Shown: piece by piece, positions 8,665 through 17,591 of the stretch
Numbering within the stretch: position 1 is the stretch's first letter
Layout: every line of letters begins with the position of its first letter
DNA from: DASYTH01 sp045806965
GTDB lineage: Bacteria; Actinomycetota; Actinomycetes; Mycobacteriales; Pseudonocardiaceae
Direction of reading: 5' to 3'
Assembly: GCA_045806965.1 (NCBI GenBank)
Contig: JBJMIG010000060.1
Span: 24,613 to 88,612, forward strand
Length of the DNA stretch: 64,000 bases
The notes under the pieces: model-generated
Seen by the model: the letters and a program-made list of their open reading frames with translations, nothing else
What the model was told of the DNA's origin: nothing
Databases searched by the model: none
Position numbers and translations under genes: made by a program

Positions 8665-9225
8665 TCAGCTCGGCGGCAGATCGGAGCGGACCACGCCGTA
8701 GACGACCTCGTCGTGCCAGGTGCCGTCGCGGAAGCACATCCCGCGCAGCAGGCCCTCCCGGGTGAGGCCGGCCTTCTCAAGGGCGCGCTGCTCGGCGATG
8801 TTGTCCACCGAGGTGAACGCCTGCACGCGGTTGTACTGGGTGTTCGCGAACAGGTACCGCACCAGCTGCCGCTGGGCGTCGGTACCGAGGCCCCGACCCC
8901 GCCACCGCGGCCACAGGCTGATGCCGAACTCCCAGCACTGGTAGGGAGAATCCGGATGCACCGGCCGCCAGCTGAGGAAGCCGGCCCGCTCGCCGGCCGG
9001 GGTCTCCACGATCAGCATCCAGCTCTCCGGCCCGAGCAGCCGGTTCTCGTCCCACCGCTTACGCCAGACCCGCTGACCCTGATAGCCCGACCAGTTGAAC
9101 ACGCCGATGGCTTCGGGATCGAGAAACATCTCCTCGAGTGCTTCGAGGTCCTCCTCGGTAACCGGCCGCAGCCGGACCGAACCAGGCGAGGAGATGTCCA
9201 CCGGTTCGCTCGCCAGCTCGCTCAC
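8665..9225 (-). CDS. GNAT-family N-acetyltransferase (RimJ/RimL type)
   Basis: 186 residues. The N-terminal VRLRPVTEEDLEALEEMFLDPEAIGVF and the acetyl-CoA pyrophosphate loop region RWRGRGLGTDAQRQLVRYLF (about residues 110-130) are characteristic. The end (ALEKAGLTREGLLRG) matches the RimJ/RimL subgroup that acetylates alpha-amino groups or small molecules. The GTG start overlaps the OsmC stop by 4 bp, so the two are probably co-translated. Confidence 0.88.
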   Translation of the reverse strand: MSELASEPVDISSPGSVRLRPVTEEDLEALEEMFLDPEAIGVFNWSGYQGQRVWRKRWDENRLLGPESWMLIVETPAGERAGFLSWRPVHPDSPYQCWEFGISLWPRWRGRGLGTDAQRQLVRYLFANTQYNRVQAFTSVDNIAEQRALEKAGLTREGLLRGMCFRDGTWHDEVVYGVVRSDLPPS

Positions 9226-9647
9226 GTGAGCGCGGCGTCCAGCGTGATCGTCGTGCCGGTCAGCGCCTTGGACACCGGGCAGTTCTGCTTGGCGCCCTCG
9301 GCCGCCTCGGCGAACGCGGCCGCGTCCAGGCCGGGCACGCTGGCCCGCACGGTGAGGCGGATGCCGGTGATTCCCTCGCCGGGCTGGAACGTCACGTCCG
9401 CCTTGGTCTCGATGGTCTGCGGCGGGGTGCCGGCCCCGGCCAGGCCGTGCGCGAGCGCCATCGAGAAACAGGTCGAGTGCGCGGCGGCGATGAGCTCCTC
9501 CGGGCTGGTCTTGCCCTCCGCCTGCTCGGCGCGCGCCCGCCAGGTCACCGGGTAGCTGCCGATCCCGGACGAGTCCAGCGACACCGTGCCGGAGCCGTTC
9601 ATCAGGTCGCTGTTCCAGACCGCGTGCGCGGTGCGTGTTGTGGCCAT
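9222..9647 (-). CDS. OsmC/Ohr-family peroxiredoxin
   Basis: 141-residue thiol peroxidase of the OsmC branch, which reduces organic or inorganic hydroperoxides in the cytoplasm. The two redox cysteines are present in the expected contexts, STCFSMAL (about residue 60) and QNCPVSKAL (about 125). The preceding EGKTSPEELIAAAHS is also diagnostic. ATG complementary to 9645-9647. Followed by an overlapping GNAT gene. Confidence 0.9.
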   Translation of the reverse strand: MATTRTAHAVWNSDLMNGSGTVSLDSSGIGSYPVTWRARAEQAEGKTSPEELIAAAHSTCFSMALAHGLAGAGTPPQTIETKADVTFQPGEGITGIRLTVRASVPGLDAAAFAEAAEGAKQNCPVSKALTGTTITLDAALT

Positions 9648-9659
9648 GACCAGATCACA

Positions 9660-10295
9660 TCAGACCGGGCTGTCGTCGAGCACCGCGGGGTGAGCCGGAT
9701 CGTCCATCCGCACCCCGGTGTCCGCGGTGTGCAGCGGGCGCACCTCGGCCTCGTAACGGGCGAACGCCGGCAGTGCCCAGGCGTCCTCGGCGGGCGTGCG
9801 CCGGACCAGCGCCGGAGCGGACATCCACAGGTGCACGGTGTGCTCGAAGCCGAGGCCCCGGCCGAGGAGCAACTCGCCGTCGACGACCAGCACCCCGCCG
9901 GCCGGCAGGGCCAGGTAACCGGCTCGGGTGGCGCGGTCGGTAGCGGTGTCCCACAGGGTGGGCAGCAGTCGCCCGGAGCCGCCCGGCTCGAGCGGGTCGA
10001 GCACCTCCCGGGACAGGCCGCCCGCGTCCAGCCAGTCCTCGTACCGGGCGTCCGGGTTGGTCCGGCCGCGCTCGAAGCGCAGCGACGCCGGCCGCAGGAA
10101 GTCCGCGGCGGACACCCGGCGCACCGCCCGCCCGCGCAGCCGCAGGCGCTCGGCCAGCGTGTCGGCGAACGCGCCGGGCTCGGTCGCCGGCGCGCCGTCG
10201 ACGGCCACCCGGACCCATTCTTCCCGCGGCCGGACGGCGATCGCGTCGGCGACCTCGTCGACCAGGACCGCAAGGGAGACCGGCCGAATACGCAT
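9660..10295 (-). CDS. Uridine-kinase-like protein with eroded P-loop
   Basis: 211 residues from the ATG complementary to 10293-10295. Overall layout follows uridine/phosphoribulokinase-like proteins (VAVDG start of strand 1, later VLVVDGELLLGRGLGFEHTVHLW), and homologues in related actinomycetes are named uridine kinase. However, the expected Walker A (GxxGAGKT/S) reads DGAPATEPGAFADTLA, with neither the Lys nor the Ser/Thr. ATP-dependent kinase activity is therefore doubtful. The much longer reading frame extending into dnaE is a shadow. Twelve bp separate it from the osmC-like gene. Confidence 0.75.
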   Translation of the reverse strand: MRIRPVSLAVLVDEVADAIAVRPREEWVRVAVDGAPATEPGAFADTLAERLRLRGRAVRRVSAADFLRPASLRFERGRTNPDARYEDWLDAGGLSREVLDPLEPGGSGRLLPTLWDTATDRATRAGYLALPAGGVLVVDGELLLGRGLGFEHTVHLWMSAPALVRRTPAEDAWALPAFARYEAEVRPLHTADTGVRMDDPAHPAVLDDSPV

Positions 10296-10398
10296 GCACC
10301 CCAGTATCGAGCGTCTTCGAGTGTCGGTCCCCGGGGGTAGAACCGAAGGGTGTTCGACACGCCTCGCCGGGTGCCCGCCAGCCGCCGTGATCTCGTCG

Positions 10399-10404
10399 TA
10401 GGGT
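10399..10404 (+). promoter_or_regulatory. Candidate -10 element of dnaE (leaderless)
   Basis: TAGGGT matches TANNNT and lies 8 nt before the GTG at 10413, so transcription would begin at or next to the start codon. No clear -35 is visible. Confidence 0.45.
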
Positions 10405-10412
10405 GATGCCTC

Positions 10413-13400
10413 GTGGCGGCTGACTCCTTCGTTCATCTTCATGTTCACACCGAGTACTCGATGCTCGATGGTGCCGCCAAGGTCGCGCCGCTGTTCGCCG
10501 AGGCGCAACGGCTCGGCATGCCCGCGGTGGCCATGACCGACCACGGCAACATGTATGGAGCCGACGAGTTCTACCAGTCCGCCAACAAGTTCGGCATCAA
10601 GCCGATCATCGGCATCGAGGCCTACCTGGCGCCGGTCAGCCGGTTCCACAAGAAGCCGGTCTTCTGGGGCGAGGCGCGCCAGCGCGGCACCGACGAGCTC
10701 GGCGAGGGCGGCGACGTCTCCGGTGCGGGCGCCTACACCCACATGACCATGCTCGCCGCGAACGCGGCGGGGCTGCGCAACCTGTTCACCCTGTCGTCGC
10801 GGGCCAGTATGGAGGGTTACTACCGCAGGCCCAGGATGGACCGGGAGCTGATCGCCGAGCACGCCGAGGGGATCATCGCCACCACCGGCTGCCCGTCCGG
10901 CGAGGTGCAGACCCGGCTGCGCCTGGGGCAGACCGCCGAGGCGTTGCAGGCGGCGTCGGACTACCGGGACATCTTCGGTGCGGACAACTTCTTCCTCGAG
11001 CTGATGGATCACGGGCTGCCGATCGAGCGTGCGGTGCGCGAGGGGCTGCTCGACGTCGCCGGCAAGCTCGGGCTGAGCCCGTTGCCCACCAACGACTCGC
11101 ACTACGTCACCCGGGAGCAGGCGGGCGACCACGCCGCGCTGCTGTGCGTCCAGTCCGGTAAGACACTTTCCGACCCCAACCGGTTCAAGCTCGATGGTGA
11201 CGGCTACTACCTGAAGTCCGCCGCCGAGATGCGCGAGTACTGGGACCGCGAGCTGCCCGGCGCGGCCGACAACACGCTGCTGGTGGCCGAGCGGGTCGAG
11301 TCCTACGAGGAGATCTACTCCCACGTCGACCGGATGCCGATGTTCGACGTGCCGTCGGGGGAGTCCCAGGCGAGTTGGCTGCACAAGGAGGTCCTGGCTG
11401 GACTGGGGCGCCGGTTCCCGAACGGGCTGCCGGACGGCTATCGCGAGCGGGCCGAGTTCGAGCTCGGTGTGATCAACCAGAAGGGGTACCCGGCGTACTT
11501 CCTGGTCGTCGCCGACCTGGTGAACCACGCCAAGGAGGTGGGCATCCGGGTGGGTCCCGGCCGTGGCTCGGCAGCCGGCTCGCTGGTCGCCTACGCGCTG
11601 GGCATCACCAACCTCGACCCGATCCCGCACGGCCTGCTGTTCGAGCGGTTCCTCAACCCGGAGCGGCCGTCCATGCCGGACGTCGACATCGACTTCGACG
11701 ACCGCAGGCGGGGCGAGATGGTCCGCTACGCCACCGAGAAGTACGGCGTGGACAAGGTCGCCCAGGTCATCACGTTCGGCACGATCAAGACCAAGGCGGC
11801 GATCAAGGACGCGGCCCGGGTGCTGCTCGGTCAGCCCGGGTTCTCCATCGCCGACCGGATCTCGAAGGCGCTGCCGCCGCCGATCATGGCCAAGGACATC
11901 CCGCTGTCCGGCATCGTCGACCCGCAGCACGAGCGGTACGGCGAGGCGGCCGAGGTGCGCGCGCTGATCGAGACCGACCAGGAAGTGGCGAAGATCTTCG
12001 AGACGGCGCGCGGGCTCGAGGGGCTGATCCGCAACGCGGGCGTGCACGCCTGCGCGGTGATCATGTCCTCCGAGCCGTTGATGCACTCGATTCCGTTGTG
12101 GCGCCGCGACGACGGGTCGATCATCACCGGCTGGGACTACCCGTCGTGCGAGGCCATCGGCCTGCTCAAGATGGACTTCCTCGGGCTGCGCAACCTCACC
12201 GTGATCGGTGACGCGATCGACAACATCCGGGCCAACCGCAACTCCGACGTCGACCTCGAGACGCTGGCCCTCGACGATCCGGGCACCTACCAGCTGCTCA
12301 GCCGGGGTGACACCCTCGGTGTGTTCCAGTTGGACGGCGGCGCGATGCGGGACCTGTTGCGCCGCATGCAACCCACCGGGTTCGACGACATCGTGGCCGT
12401 GCTCGCGCTGTACCGCCCGGGCCCGATGGGGATGAACGCACACAACGACTACGCCGATCGCAAGAACAACCGGCAGAAGATCACGCCGATCCACCCGGAG
12501 CTGGAAGAGCCGCTGCGCGAGATCCTGTCCGAGACCTATGGTCTGATCGTCTACCAGGAACAGATCATGCGCATCGCGCAGAAGGTCGCCGGCTACTCCA
12601 TGGGACGCGCCGACGTGCTGCGCAAGGCCATGGGCAAGAAGAAGAAGGAGGTCCTCGAGAAGGAGTACGAGGGCTTCGACGAGGGCATGCGCGCCAACGG
12701 GTTCTCCAAGGCCGCGGTGAAGGCCCTCTGGGACACCATTCTTCCGTTCGCCGGTTACGCGTTCAACAAGTCGCACGCGGCGGGTTACGGCCTGGTCTCC
12801 TACTGGACCGCCTACCTCAAGGCCAACTACCCGTCGGAGTACATGGCCGCGCTGCTCACCTCGGTGGCGGACAACAAGGACAAGTCCGCGGTCTACCTCT
12901 CCGAGTGCCGCCGTGCCGGGATCAAGGTTCTGCCACCGGACATCAACGAGTCCGGCCTGCGCTTCGCCGCGGTCGGCACCGACATCCGGTTCGGCCTCGG
13001 CGCGATCCGAAACGTCGGCGCGAACGTGGTCGAGGCGATCATCGACACCCGCAGGCGCAAGGGCGCCTACGTCTCGTTCACCGACTTCCTGGACAAGTCG
13101 GAGCTGTTGTGCTGCAACAAGAGGGTGATCGAGTCACTGGTCAAGGCCGGTGCGTTCGACTCGCTCGGCCAGAGCCGGCTGTCCCTGGTTCAGGTACACG
13201 AGGAGGCGGTCGACGCGGTCGTCGGCCTGAAGCGCCAGGAGGCGATGGGGCAGTTCGACCTGTTCGGCGGCGATGACGGCGCGCCCGCTTCGGTGGACGC
13301 TTCTCCCTTGGCGCACCTGAAGTTCGGCACCGAGGAGTGGCCGCGCAAGCAGCTGCTCGGCTACGAGAGGGAGATGCTCGGGCTCTACGTGTCCGCCCAT

Positions 13401-13979
13401 CCGTTGGACGGTGCCGAGCGGGTACTCCGCAAGCACGCCCCCAAGCCGATCGCGGAGATCCTCGCCGATCCGCCGAAGGAGGGCGAGCTCGTGCTGTCCG
13501 GCATGATCTCCGCGCTCGAGCGCCGGGTGAACAAGCAGGGCGAGCCTTGGGCCATCTGCACGATCGAGGATCTGGACGCCTCCATCGAGGTGCTGTTCTT
13601 CCCCAAGTCCTACTCGGTGTTGTCCGTCGACCTGGTCGAGGACGCCGCCGTGGCGGTGAAGGGCCGGGTCAACTGGCGCGAGGACAAGATGTCCGTGTTC
13701 GGTTCCGGCCTGATTCCTCTTGACATCACCGATGCCGAGCACAACCCCGGCGCCGCCCCGCCCTTCGTGCTGCTGTGCAACCCCAACAAGCTCAACGACG
13801 AAGTGGTTGGCGAGCTCAAGCACACCCTGTCCGCGCACCGCGGCGACACCCCGGTGCACCTGAAGTTCGCGCACAAGAACAACGGTGTCACCCTCGCCCT
13901 GGACGACTACCCGATCAAGGTCAGCCCGGCGTTCCTCGGGGAGATCAAGGCCATCCCCGGCATCACCGTGGACGCCTGA
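10413..13979 (+). CDS. dnaE: DNA polymerase III alpha subunit (replicative, DnaE1)
   Basis: Catalytic subunit of the replicative polymerase. 1188 residues, the usual actinobacterial DnaE1 length, with no intein insertion. N-terminal PHP domain (FVHLHVHTEYSMLDG, residues 5-19, with metal-binding His residues), then the polymerase core with catalytic aspartates in PDVDIDFDDRR (about 423-433) and the GPGRGSAAGSLVAYALGIT block before it. Near the C-terminus an OB-fold (GEPWAICTIEDLDASIEVLFFP) is present. The first bases (GTG at 10413) follow a TAGGGT hexamer by 8 nt. Flanked by the divergent uridine-kinase-like gene and, downstream, by repeats and the biotin genes. Confidence 0.97.
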   Translation: MAADSFVHLHVHTEYSMLDGAAKVAPLFAEAQRLGMPAVAMTDHGNMYGADEFYQSANKFGIKPIIGIEAYLAPVSRFHKKPVFWGEARQRGTDELGEGGDVSGAGAYTHMTMLAANAAGLRNLFTLSSRASMEGYYRRPRMDRELIAEHAEGIIATTGCPSGEVQTRLRLGQTAEALQAASDYRDIFGADNFFLELMDHGLPIERAVREGLLDVAGKLGLSPLPTNDSHYVTREQAGDHAALLCVQSGKTLSDPNRFKLDGDGYYLKSAAEMREYWDRELPGAADNTLLVAERVESYEEIYSHVDRMPMFDVPSGESQASWLHKEVLAGLGRRFPNGLPDGYRERAEFELGVINQKGYPAYFLVVADLVNHAKEVGIRVGPGRGSAAGSLVAYALGITNLDPIPHGLLFERFLNPERPSMPDVDIDFDDRRRGEMVRYATEKYGVDKVAQVITFGTIKTKAAIKDAARVLLGQPGFSIADRISKALPPPIMAKDIPLSGIVDPQHERYGEAAEVRALIETDQEVAKIFETARGLEGLIRNAGVHACAVIMSSEPLMHSIPLWRRDDGSIITGWDYPSCEAIGLLKMDFLGLRNLTVIGDAIDNIRANRNSDVDLETLALDDPGTYQLLSRGDTLGVFQLDGGAMRDLLRRMQPTGFDDIVAVLALYRPGPMGMNAHNDYADRKNNRQKITPIHPELEEPLREILSETYGLIVYQEQIMRIAQKVAGYSMGRADVLRKAMGKKKKEVLEKEYEGFDEGMRANGFSKAAVKALWDTILPFAGYAFNKSHAAGYGLVSYWTAYLKANYPSEYMAALLTSVADNKDKSAVYLSECRRAGIKVLPPDINESGLRFAAVGTDIRFGLGAIRNVGANVVEAIIDTRRRKGAYVSFTDFLDKSELLCCNKRVIESLVKAGAFDSLGQSRLSLVQVHEEAVDAVVGLKRQEAMGQFDLFGGDDGAPASVDASPLAHLKFGTEEWPRKQLLGYEREMLGLYVSAHPLDGAERVLRKHAPKPIAEILADPPKEGELVLSGMISALERRVNKQGEPWAICTIEDLDASIEVLFFPKSYSVLSVDLVEDAAVAVKGRVNWREDKMSVFGSGLIPLDITDAEHNPGAAPPFVLLCNPNKLNDEVVGELKHTLSAHRGDTPVHLKFAHKNNGVTLALDDYPIKVSPAFLGEIKAIPGITVDA

Positions 13980-14042
13980 CGGTGCCGGGCGTGACCCAAC
14001 TTCCGGCCGAACCGGCAAGATGCCGGGCCGGCTCCGGTCAGT

Positions 14043-14083
14043 TGCCCGAGCGCGAGACTCGCCTGCCTGAGCGCGAGACTCGC
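14043..14083 (-). repeat. Family A tandem repeat, two units
   Basis: TGCCCGAGCGCGAGACTCGC (14043-14062) and TGCCTGAGCGCGAGACTCGC (14064-14083), period 21 bp, in the 132-bp gap between dnaE and bioA. Same unit and orientation as 3339-3379. Confidence 0.9.
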
Positions 14084-14098
14084 GAGCCCGGCGCCAGC

Positions 14099-14104
14099 TA
14101 ACCT
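14099..14104 (+). promoter_or_regulatory. Candidate -10 element of bioA (leaderless)
   Basis: TAACCT, 7 nt before the GTG at 14112. There is no ribosome-binding site in between, consistent with a leaderless message. Confidence 0.5.
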
Positions 14105-14111
14105 GCGGCCC

Positions 14112-15392
14112 GTGGAGCTCGAGGAACTGGTCGCGCTGGACCGCAAGCACGTGTGGCACCCCTACGGCCCGATGCCCGGAACCGTCGACCCGCTGGTCGT
14201 CGAGTCGGCCAGCGGAGTCCGGCTGCGGCTCGCGGACGGGCGCGAGCTGGTGGACGGCATGTCCTCCTGGTGGGCGGCCATCCACGGCTACCGCAATCCG
14301 GTGCTGGACAAGGCTTTGCTGGACCAGGCCGGTCGGATGAGCCATGTGATGTTCGGTGGCCTGACCCACGAGCCGGCGGTGCGCCTGGCCACCCGGTTGG
14401 TGGACATCACCCCGGCGCCACTGCGCCACGTGTTCCTGTGCGACTCCGGCTCGGTCTCGGTGGAGGTCGCGATCAAGATGTGCTTGCAGTACTGGCGCTC
14501 GACCGGGCGGCCGGAAAAGACCAGGCTGCTCACCTGGCGCGGCGGATACCACGGTGACACGTTCCACCCGATGAGTGTCTGCGACCCGGACGGCGGCATG
14601 CACAGCCTCTGGCGCGGCGTCCTGCCGGAACACATCTTCGCCGCCGCCCCGCCGGCCGGCTTCGGCGCCGGTGTCGACCACGACTACGTGGCGCACCTCG
14701 CCGAGCTGATCGAGCGCCACGCCGACGAGCTGGCCGCGGTGATCGTCGAGCCGGTGGTGCAGGGCGCCGGCGGCATGCGCTTCCACGATCCGCGTTACCT
14801 GCACGTGTTGCGCGAGCTCACGCTGGCCAACGACGTGCTGCTGATCTTCGACGAGATAGCCACCGGGTTCGGCCGCACCGGCGCCCTGTTCGCCGCCGAC
14901 CACGCCGCGGTCAGCCCGGACGTCATGTGCCTCGGCAAGTCGATGACCGGCGGCTACCTGAGCATGGCGGCCGCGCTGTGCACCGGTCGGGTGGCGAAGG
15001 GCATCTCCGCGGGGCAGGTCCCGGTACTCGCGCACGGCCCGACGTTCATGGGCAACCCGCTGGCCGCCGCGGTCTCGACCGCGTCGATCGACCTCCTGCT
15101 GGCCAAGGATTGGCGGCACCTGGTGAGGCGAATCGAGCAGGAGCTCACCGAGGGCCTGGCCCCGGCCCTGGACCTGGCGGGAGTGCGGGACGTGCGGGTG
15201 CTCGGTGCGATCGGAGTGGTGCAGCTCGACCATCCGGTGGACATGGCCGCGGCGACCCGGGCCGCCGTCGGCGCCGGGGTGTGGCTGCGACCGTTCCGCG
15301 ACCTCATTTACACAATGCCGCCCTATATCTGTGAATCTGGTGATATCCAGGCCATTGGCCGAGCGGTTGTGGCGGCGGCAGCGGCTGCCTAA
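14112..15392 (+). CDS. bioA: Adenosylmethionine-8-amino-7-oxononanoate aminotransferase
   Basis: Third-from-last step of biotin synthesis: transfers the amino group of S-adenosylmethionine to KAPA, giving DAPA. 426 residues. The class-III aminotransferase pattern is complete: WHPYGPM at the N-terminus, SGSVSVEVAIKM-type cofactor loop (here DSGSVSVEVAIK), IFDEIATGFGRTG, and the PLP lysine Lys276 in CLGKSMTGGYL. The last about 100 bases are noticeably less GC-rich than the rest. Its end overlaps the convergent glutaredoxin-like gene by 4 bp. No bioF is in the window. Confidence 0.95.
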   Translation: MELEELVALDRKHVWHPYGPMPGTVDPLVVESASGVRLRLADGRELVDGMSSWWAAIHGYRNPVLDKALLDQAGRMSHVMFGGLTHEPAVRLATRLVDITPAPLRHVFLCDSGSVSVEVAIKMCLQYWRSTGRPEKTRLLTWRGGYHGDTFHPMSVCDPDGGMHSLWRGVLPEHIFAAAPPAGFGAGVDHDYVAHLAELIERHADELAAVIVEPVVQGAGGMRFHDPRYLHVLRELTLANDVLLIFDEIATGFGRTGALFAADHAAVSPDVMCLGKSMTGGYLSMAAALCTGRVAKGISAGQVPVLAHGPTFMGNPLAAAVSTASIDLLLAKDWRHLVRRIEQELTEGLAPALDLAGVRDVRVLGAIGVVQLDHPVDMAAATRAAVGAGVWLRPFRDLIYTMPPYICESGDIQAIGRAVVAAAAAA

Positions 15393-15670
15393 ATGGCATT
15401 TGGTAATAGGGCGCTGGCCAGTTCCGACTCGCTCGGCTCGACCAGGACGGAACCGTCCGGAAGCACCACAACGGGAATGTTGCGCCGGCCTTTGGCCAGT
15501 TCAAGGGCCTGGCCACGGGCCTGCTCGTCGCCGTCGACGTCGATGTCGGTAAATGGAACATTGTTGTCCCGCAGCCACGCCTTGGCCACGCGGCAGTCGA
15601 CGCACCAGTCCGCGCCGAAGACCACGACATTTTGATTCCCGCCGATACGCACGGCAGAAAATATACCCAA
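15389..15670 (-). CDS. Glutaredoxin/thioredoxin-fold protein with CVDC active site
   Basis: 93-residue small redox protein. The N-terminus NVVVFGADWCVDCRVAKAWL holds a CxxC motif (Cys-Val-Asp-Cys) and the cis-Pro region appears as RRNIPVVVLPDG. The arrangement resembles actinobacterial mycoredoxin/NrdH-like glutaredoxins, which typically reduce mixed disulfides with mycothiol; the CVDC motif differs from the CGYC or CxxS motifs of those groups. Codons here use more A/T third bases than neighbouring genes, possibly indicating a different origin. It lies within the bio cluster but on the opposite strand. Confidence 0.82.
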   Translation of the reverse strand: MGIFSAVRIGGNQNVVVFGADWCVDCRVAKAWLRDNNVPFTDIDVDGDEQARGQALELAKGRRNIPVVVLPDGSVLVEPSESELASALLPNAI

Positions 15671-15707
15671 TGGCGGGGCGCGTGTGCTTGGTGCGATCGG
15701 GTGGGTC

Positions 15708-15713
15708 TAGCCT
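15708..15713 (+). promoter_or_regulatory. Candidate -10 element of bioD (leaderless)
   Basis: TAGCCT, 8 nt before the GTG at 15722; no Shine-Dalgarno sequence between. Confidence 0.5.
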
Positions 15714-15721
15714 GACACTCC

Positions 15722-16447
15722 GTGAGTGTGCTCGTGCTCAGCGGTACCGGGACCGAAGTCGGCAAGACGGTGGTCGCCGCCGCGGTCGCCGCGCTCGCGC
15801 TGGCCATGCGGCAGAAGGTGGCCGTGCTCAAGCCGGCCCAGTCCGGGGTCGGCCCGGACGAGCCGGGGGACATCGACGAGATCACCCGGCTGGCCGGCCC
15901 GGTCACCGGTCGTGAGCTGGCCCGGTTCGCCGACCCACTGGCGCCGGCCACCGCCGCCCGCCGGGCCGGCCGGCCTCCGGTGCACCCCTCGGACATCGCC
16001 TCGGCCGCGGTCGAGCTGAACCGGTCCCACGATCTCGTGCTGATCGAGGGCGCCGGCGGCCTGTTGGTCCGGTTCGACGACGACGGCGGCACGATCGCCG
16101 ACGTCGCCTGGGCACTGGGTGCCCCGGTGCTGGTCGTGGTCGAAGCCGGCCTCGGCACCCTCAACGCCACGGCGCTCACCGCGGAAGCCCTGCACCGCAG
16201 GGGAGTGGCCTGCGCGGGCCTGGTCGTCGGGTCCTGGCCGAGGCTGCCCGACCTGGCCGCCCGGCACAACCTGGAGGACCTCCCGCAGGTGGCCGGTGCC
16301 CCGCTGGCCGGCGCGCTCCCGGCCGGGGCCGCCAGCCTCGACCGCGTGGAGTTCCTGGCCACGGCCCGTCGTGGCCTCGCCCCGTCGCTCGGCGGTGGCT
16401 TCGACGCCTCCGGCTTCGCCGCCGAGCAGCTACGCGCGGCCGGCTGA
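15722..16447 (+). CDS. bioD: Dethiobiotin synthetase
   Basis: ATP-dependent carboxylation of DAPA to dethiobiotin. 241 residues starting with the P-loop VLSGTGTEVGKTVVAAA (residues 4-20). IEGAGGLLVRF (about residue 103) and VVEAGLGTLNATALTAEAL are family blocks. The GTG at 15722 is preceded by TAGCCT and no ribosome site. It lies between bioA and bioB with the divergently oriented redox gene just upstream. Confidence 0.94.
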   Translation: MSVLVLSGTGTEVGKTVVAAAVAALALAMRQKVAVLKPAQSGVGPDEPGDIDEITRLAGPVTGRELARFADPLAPATAARRAGRPPVHPSDIASAAVELNRSHDLVLIEGAGGLLVRFDDDGGTIADVAWALGAPVLVVVEAGLGTLNATALTAEALHRRGVACAGLVVGSWPRLPDLAARHNLEDLPQVAGAPLAGALPAGAASLDRVEFLATARRGLAPSLGGGFDASGFAAEQLRAAG

Positions 16448-16542
16448 GGCTCCAGCCCCGGTCGAGGCCCGCTCACCGGTGAGCGACGTCTCGCTCGAGT
16501 GGCCCGCACGTGCGGCAGACTGGCTCGGAACAGCCGAGCACG

Positions 16543-16549
16543 AGGAGGT
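16543..16549 (+). promoter_or_regulatory. Ribosome-binding site deciding the bioB start
   Basis: GAGGAGGT-like sequence about 6 nt before the GTG at 16555, favouring this start over the longer frame from 16510. Confidence 0.6.
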
Positions 16550-16554
16550 CGCAA

Positions 16555-17577
16555 GTGACCGCAGCCGCCCAGCGAACCGACGAGGAGACGCTCTCCGCCG
16601 CCCGCGAGCAGGTGCTCGAGCGTGGCGTCGGCCTGTCCGAGCCGCAGGTGCTGCAGGTGCTGCGGCTCGACGACGACCGGCTGCCCGAGCTGCTCGCGCT
16701 CGCCCACGAGGTGCGGATGCGCTGGTGCGGCCCGGAGGTCGAGGTCGAGGGCATCGTCAGCCTCAAGACCGGCGGATGCCCCGAGGACTGCCACTTCTGC
16801 TCGCAGTCCGGCCGGTTCCCCACCCCCGTGCGCTCGGCCTGGCTGGACATCCCCGGTCTGGTCGAGGCGGCCAGGCAGACCGCGGCCACCGGCGCCACCG
16901 AGTTCTGCATCGTGGCCGCGGTGCGCGGGCCGGACGCCCGGCTGCTCTCCCAGGTGCGGGACGGCATCGCGGCGATCAAGGCGGCCGGCATCGACATCCA
17001 GATCGCCTGCTCGCTCGGCATGCTCACGCAGTCCCAGGTGGACGAGCTGGTGGCCATGGGCGTGCACCGGTACAACCACAACCTGGAGACCGCCCGCTCG
17101 CACTTTCCCAACGTGGTCACCACGCACTCCTGGACGGAGCGCTGGGACACCCTGCGGATGGTGCGCGACGCCGGCATGGAGGTCTGCTGCGGCGGCATCA
17201 TCGGCATGGGCGAGACCGTCGAGCAGCGGGCCGAGTTCGCCGGCCAGCTCGCCGAGCTCGACCCGCACGAGGTGCCGCTGAACTTCCTGATCCCGCAGCC
17301 GGGGACGCCGTACGAGGACTACCCGGTGGTCGAGGGCCGCGACGCGCTGCGCATCGTGGCCGCGTTTCGGTTGGCCATGCCGCGCACCATGTTGCGCTTC
17401 GCCGGCGGCCGCGAGCTGACCCTCGGCGATCTTGGCGCGGAGCAGGGCATGCTCGGCGGCATCAACGCGATCATCGTCGGCAACTACCTGACCAATCTCG
17501 GCCGGCCCCCGCAGCAGGATCTGGAGATGCTGGCCGAGTTGAAGATGCCGATCAAGGCGCTGAGCGAGACGCTGTGA
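16555..17577 (+). CDS. bioB: Biotin synthase (radical SAM)
   Basis: Inserts sulfur into dethiobiotin to make biotin. 340 residues. The radical-SAM cluster motif is Cys75-x3-Cys79-x2-Cys82 in GGCPEDCHFCSQ. Further blocks are GIDIQIACSLGMLT, RYNHNLETARSHF and GRELTLGD, the last providing ligands near the auxiliary 2Fe-2S cluster. A strong ribosome site precedes the GTG. Fourteen bp after its stop begins bsaP, whose product is thought to support the cluster chemistry of BioB in actinobacteria. Confidence 0.96.
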   Translation: MTAAAQRTDEETLSAAREQVLERGVGLSEPQVLQVLRLDDDRLPELLALAHEVRMRWCGPEVEVEGIVSLKTGGCPEDCHFCSQSGRFPTPVRSAWLDIPGLVEAARQTAATGATEFCIVAAVRGPDARLLSQVRDGIAAIKAAGIDIQIACSLGMLTQSQVDELVAMGVHRYNHNLETARSHFPNVVTTHSWTERWDTLRMVRDAGMEVCCGGIIGMGETVEQRAEFAGQLAELDPHEVPLNFLIPQPGTPYEDYPVVEGRDALRIVAAFRLAMPRTMLRFAGGRELTLGDLGAEQGMLGGINAIIVGNYLTNLGRPPQQDLEMLAELKMPIKALSETL

Positions 17578-17591
17578 CCCCCGGCCCGCCC

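Noticed and set aside
10320..10360. TGTCG...CGACA inverted repeat before dnaE
   Set aside because: Short arms and long loop; likely chance in GC-rich DNA.
9660..12776. 1038-residue reverse-strand frame over the 5' half of dnaE
   Set aside because: Only its last 211 codons (from 10295) have family support; the rest is a high-GC shadow of dnaE.
13134..15233. 699-residue reverse-strand frame
   Set aside because: Shadow of dnaE 3' end and bioA; no recognisable domain.
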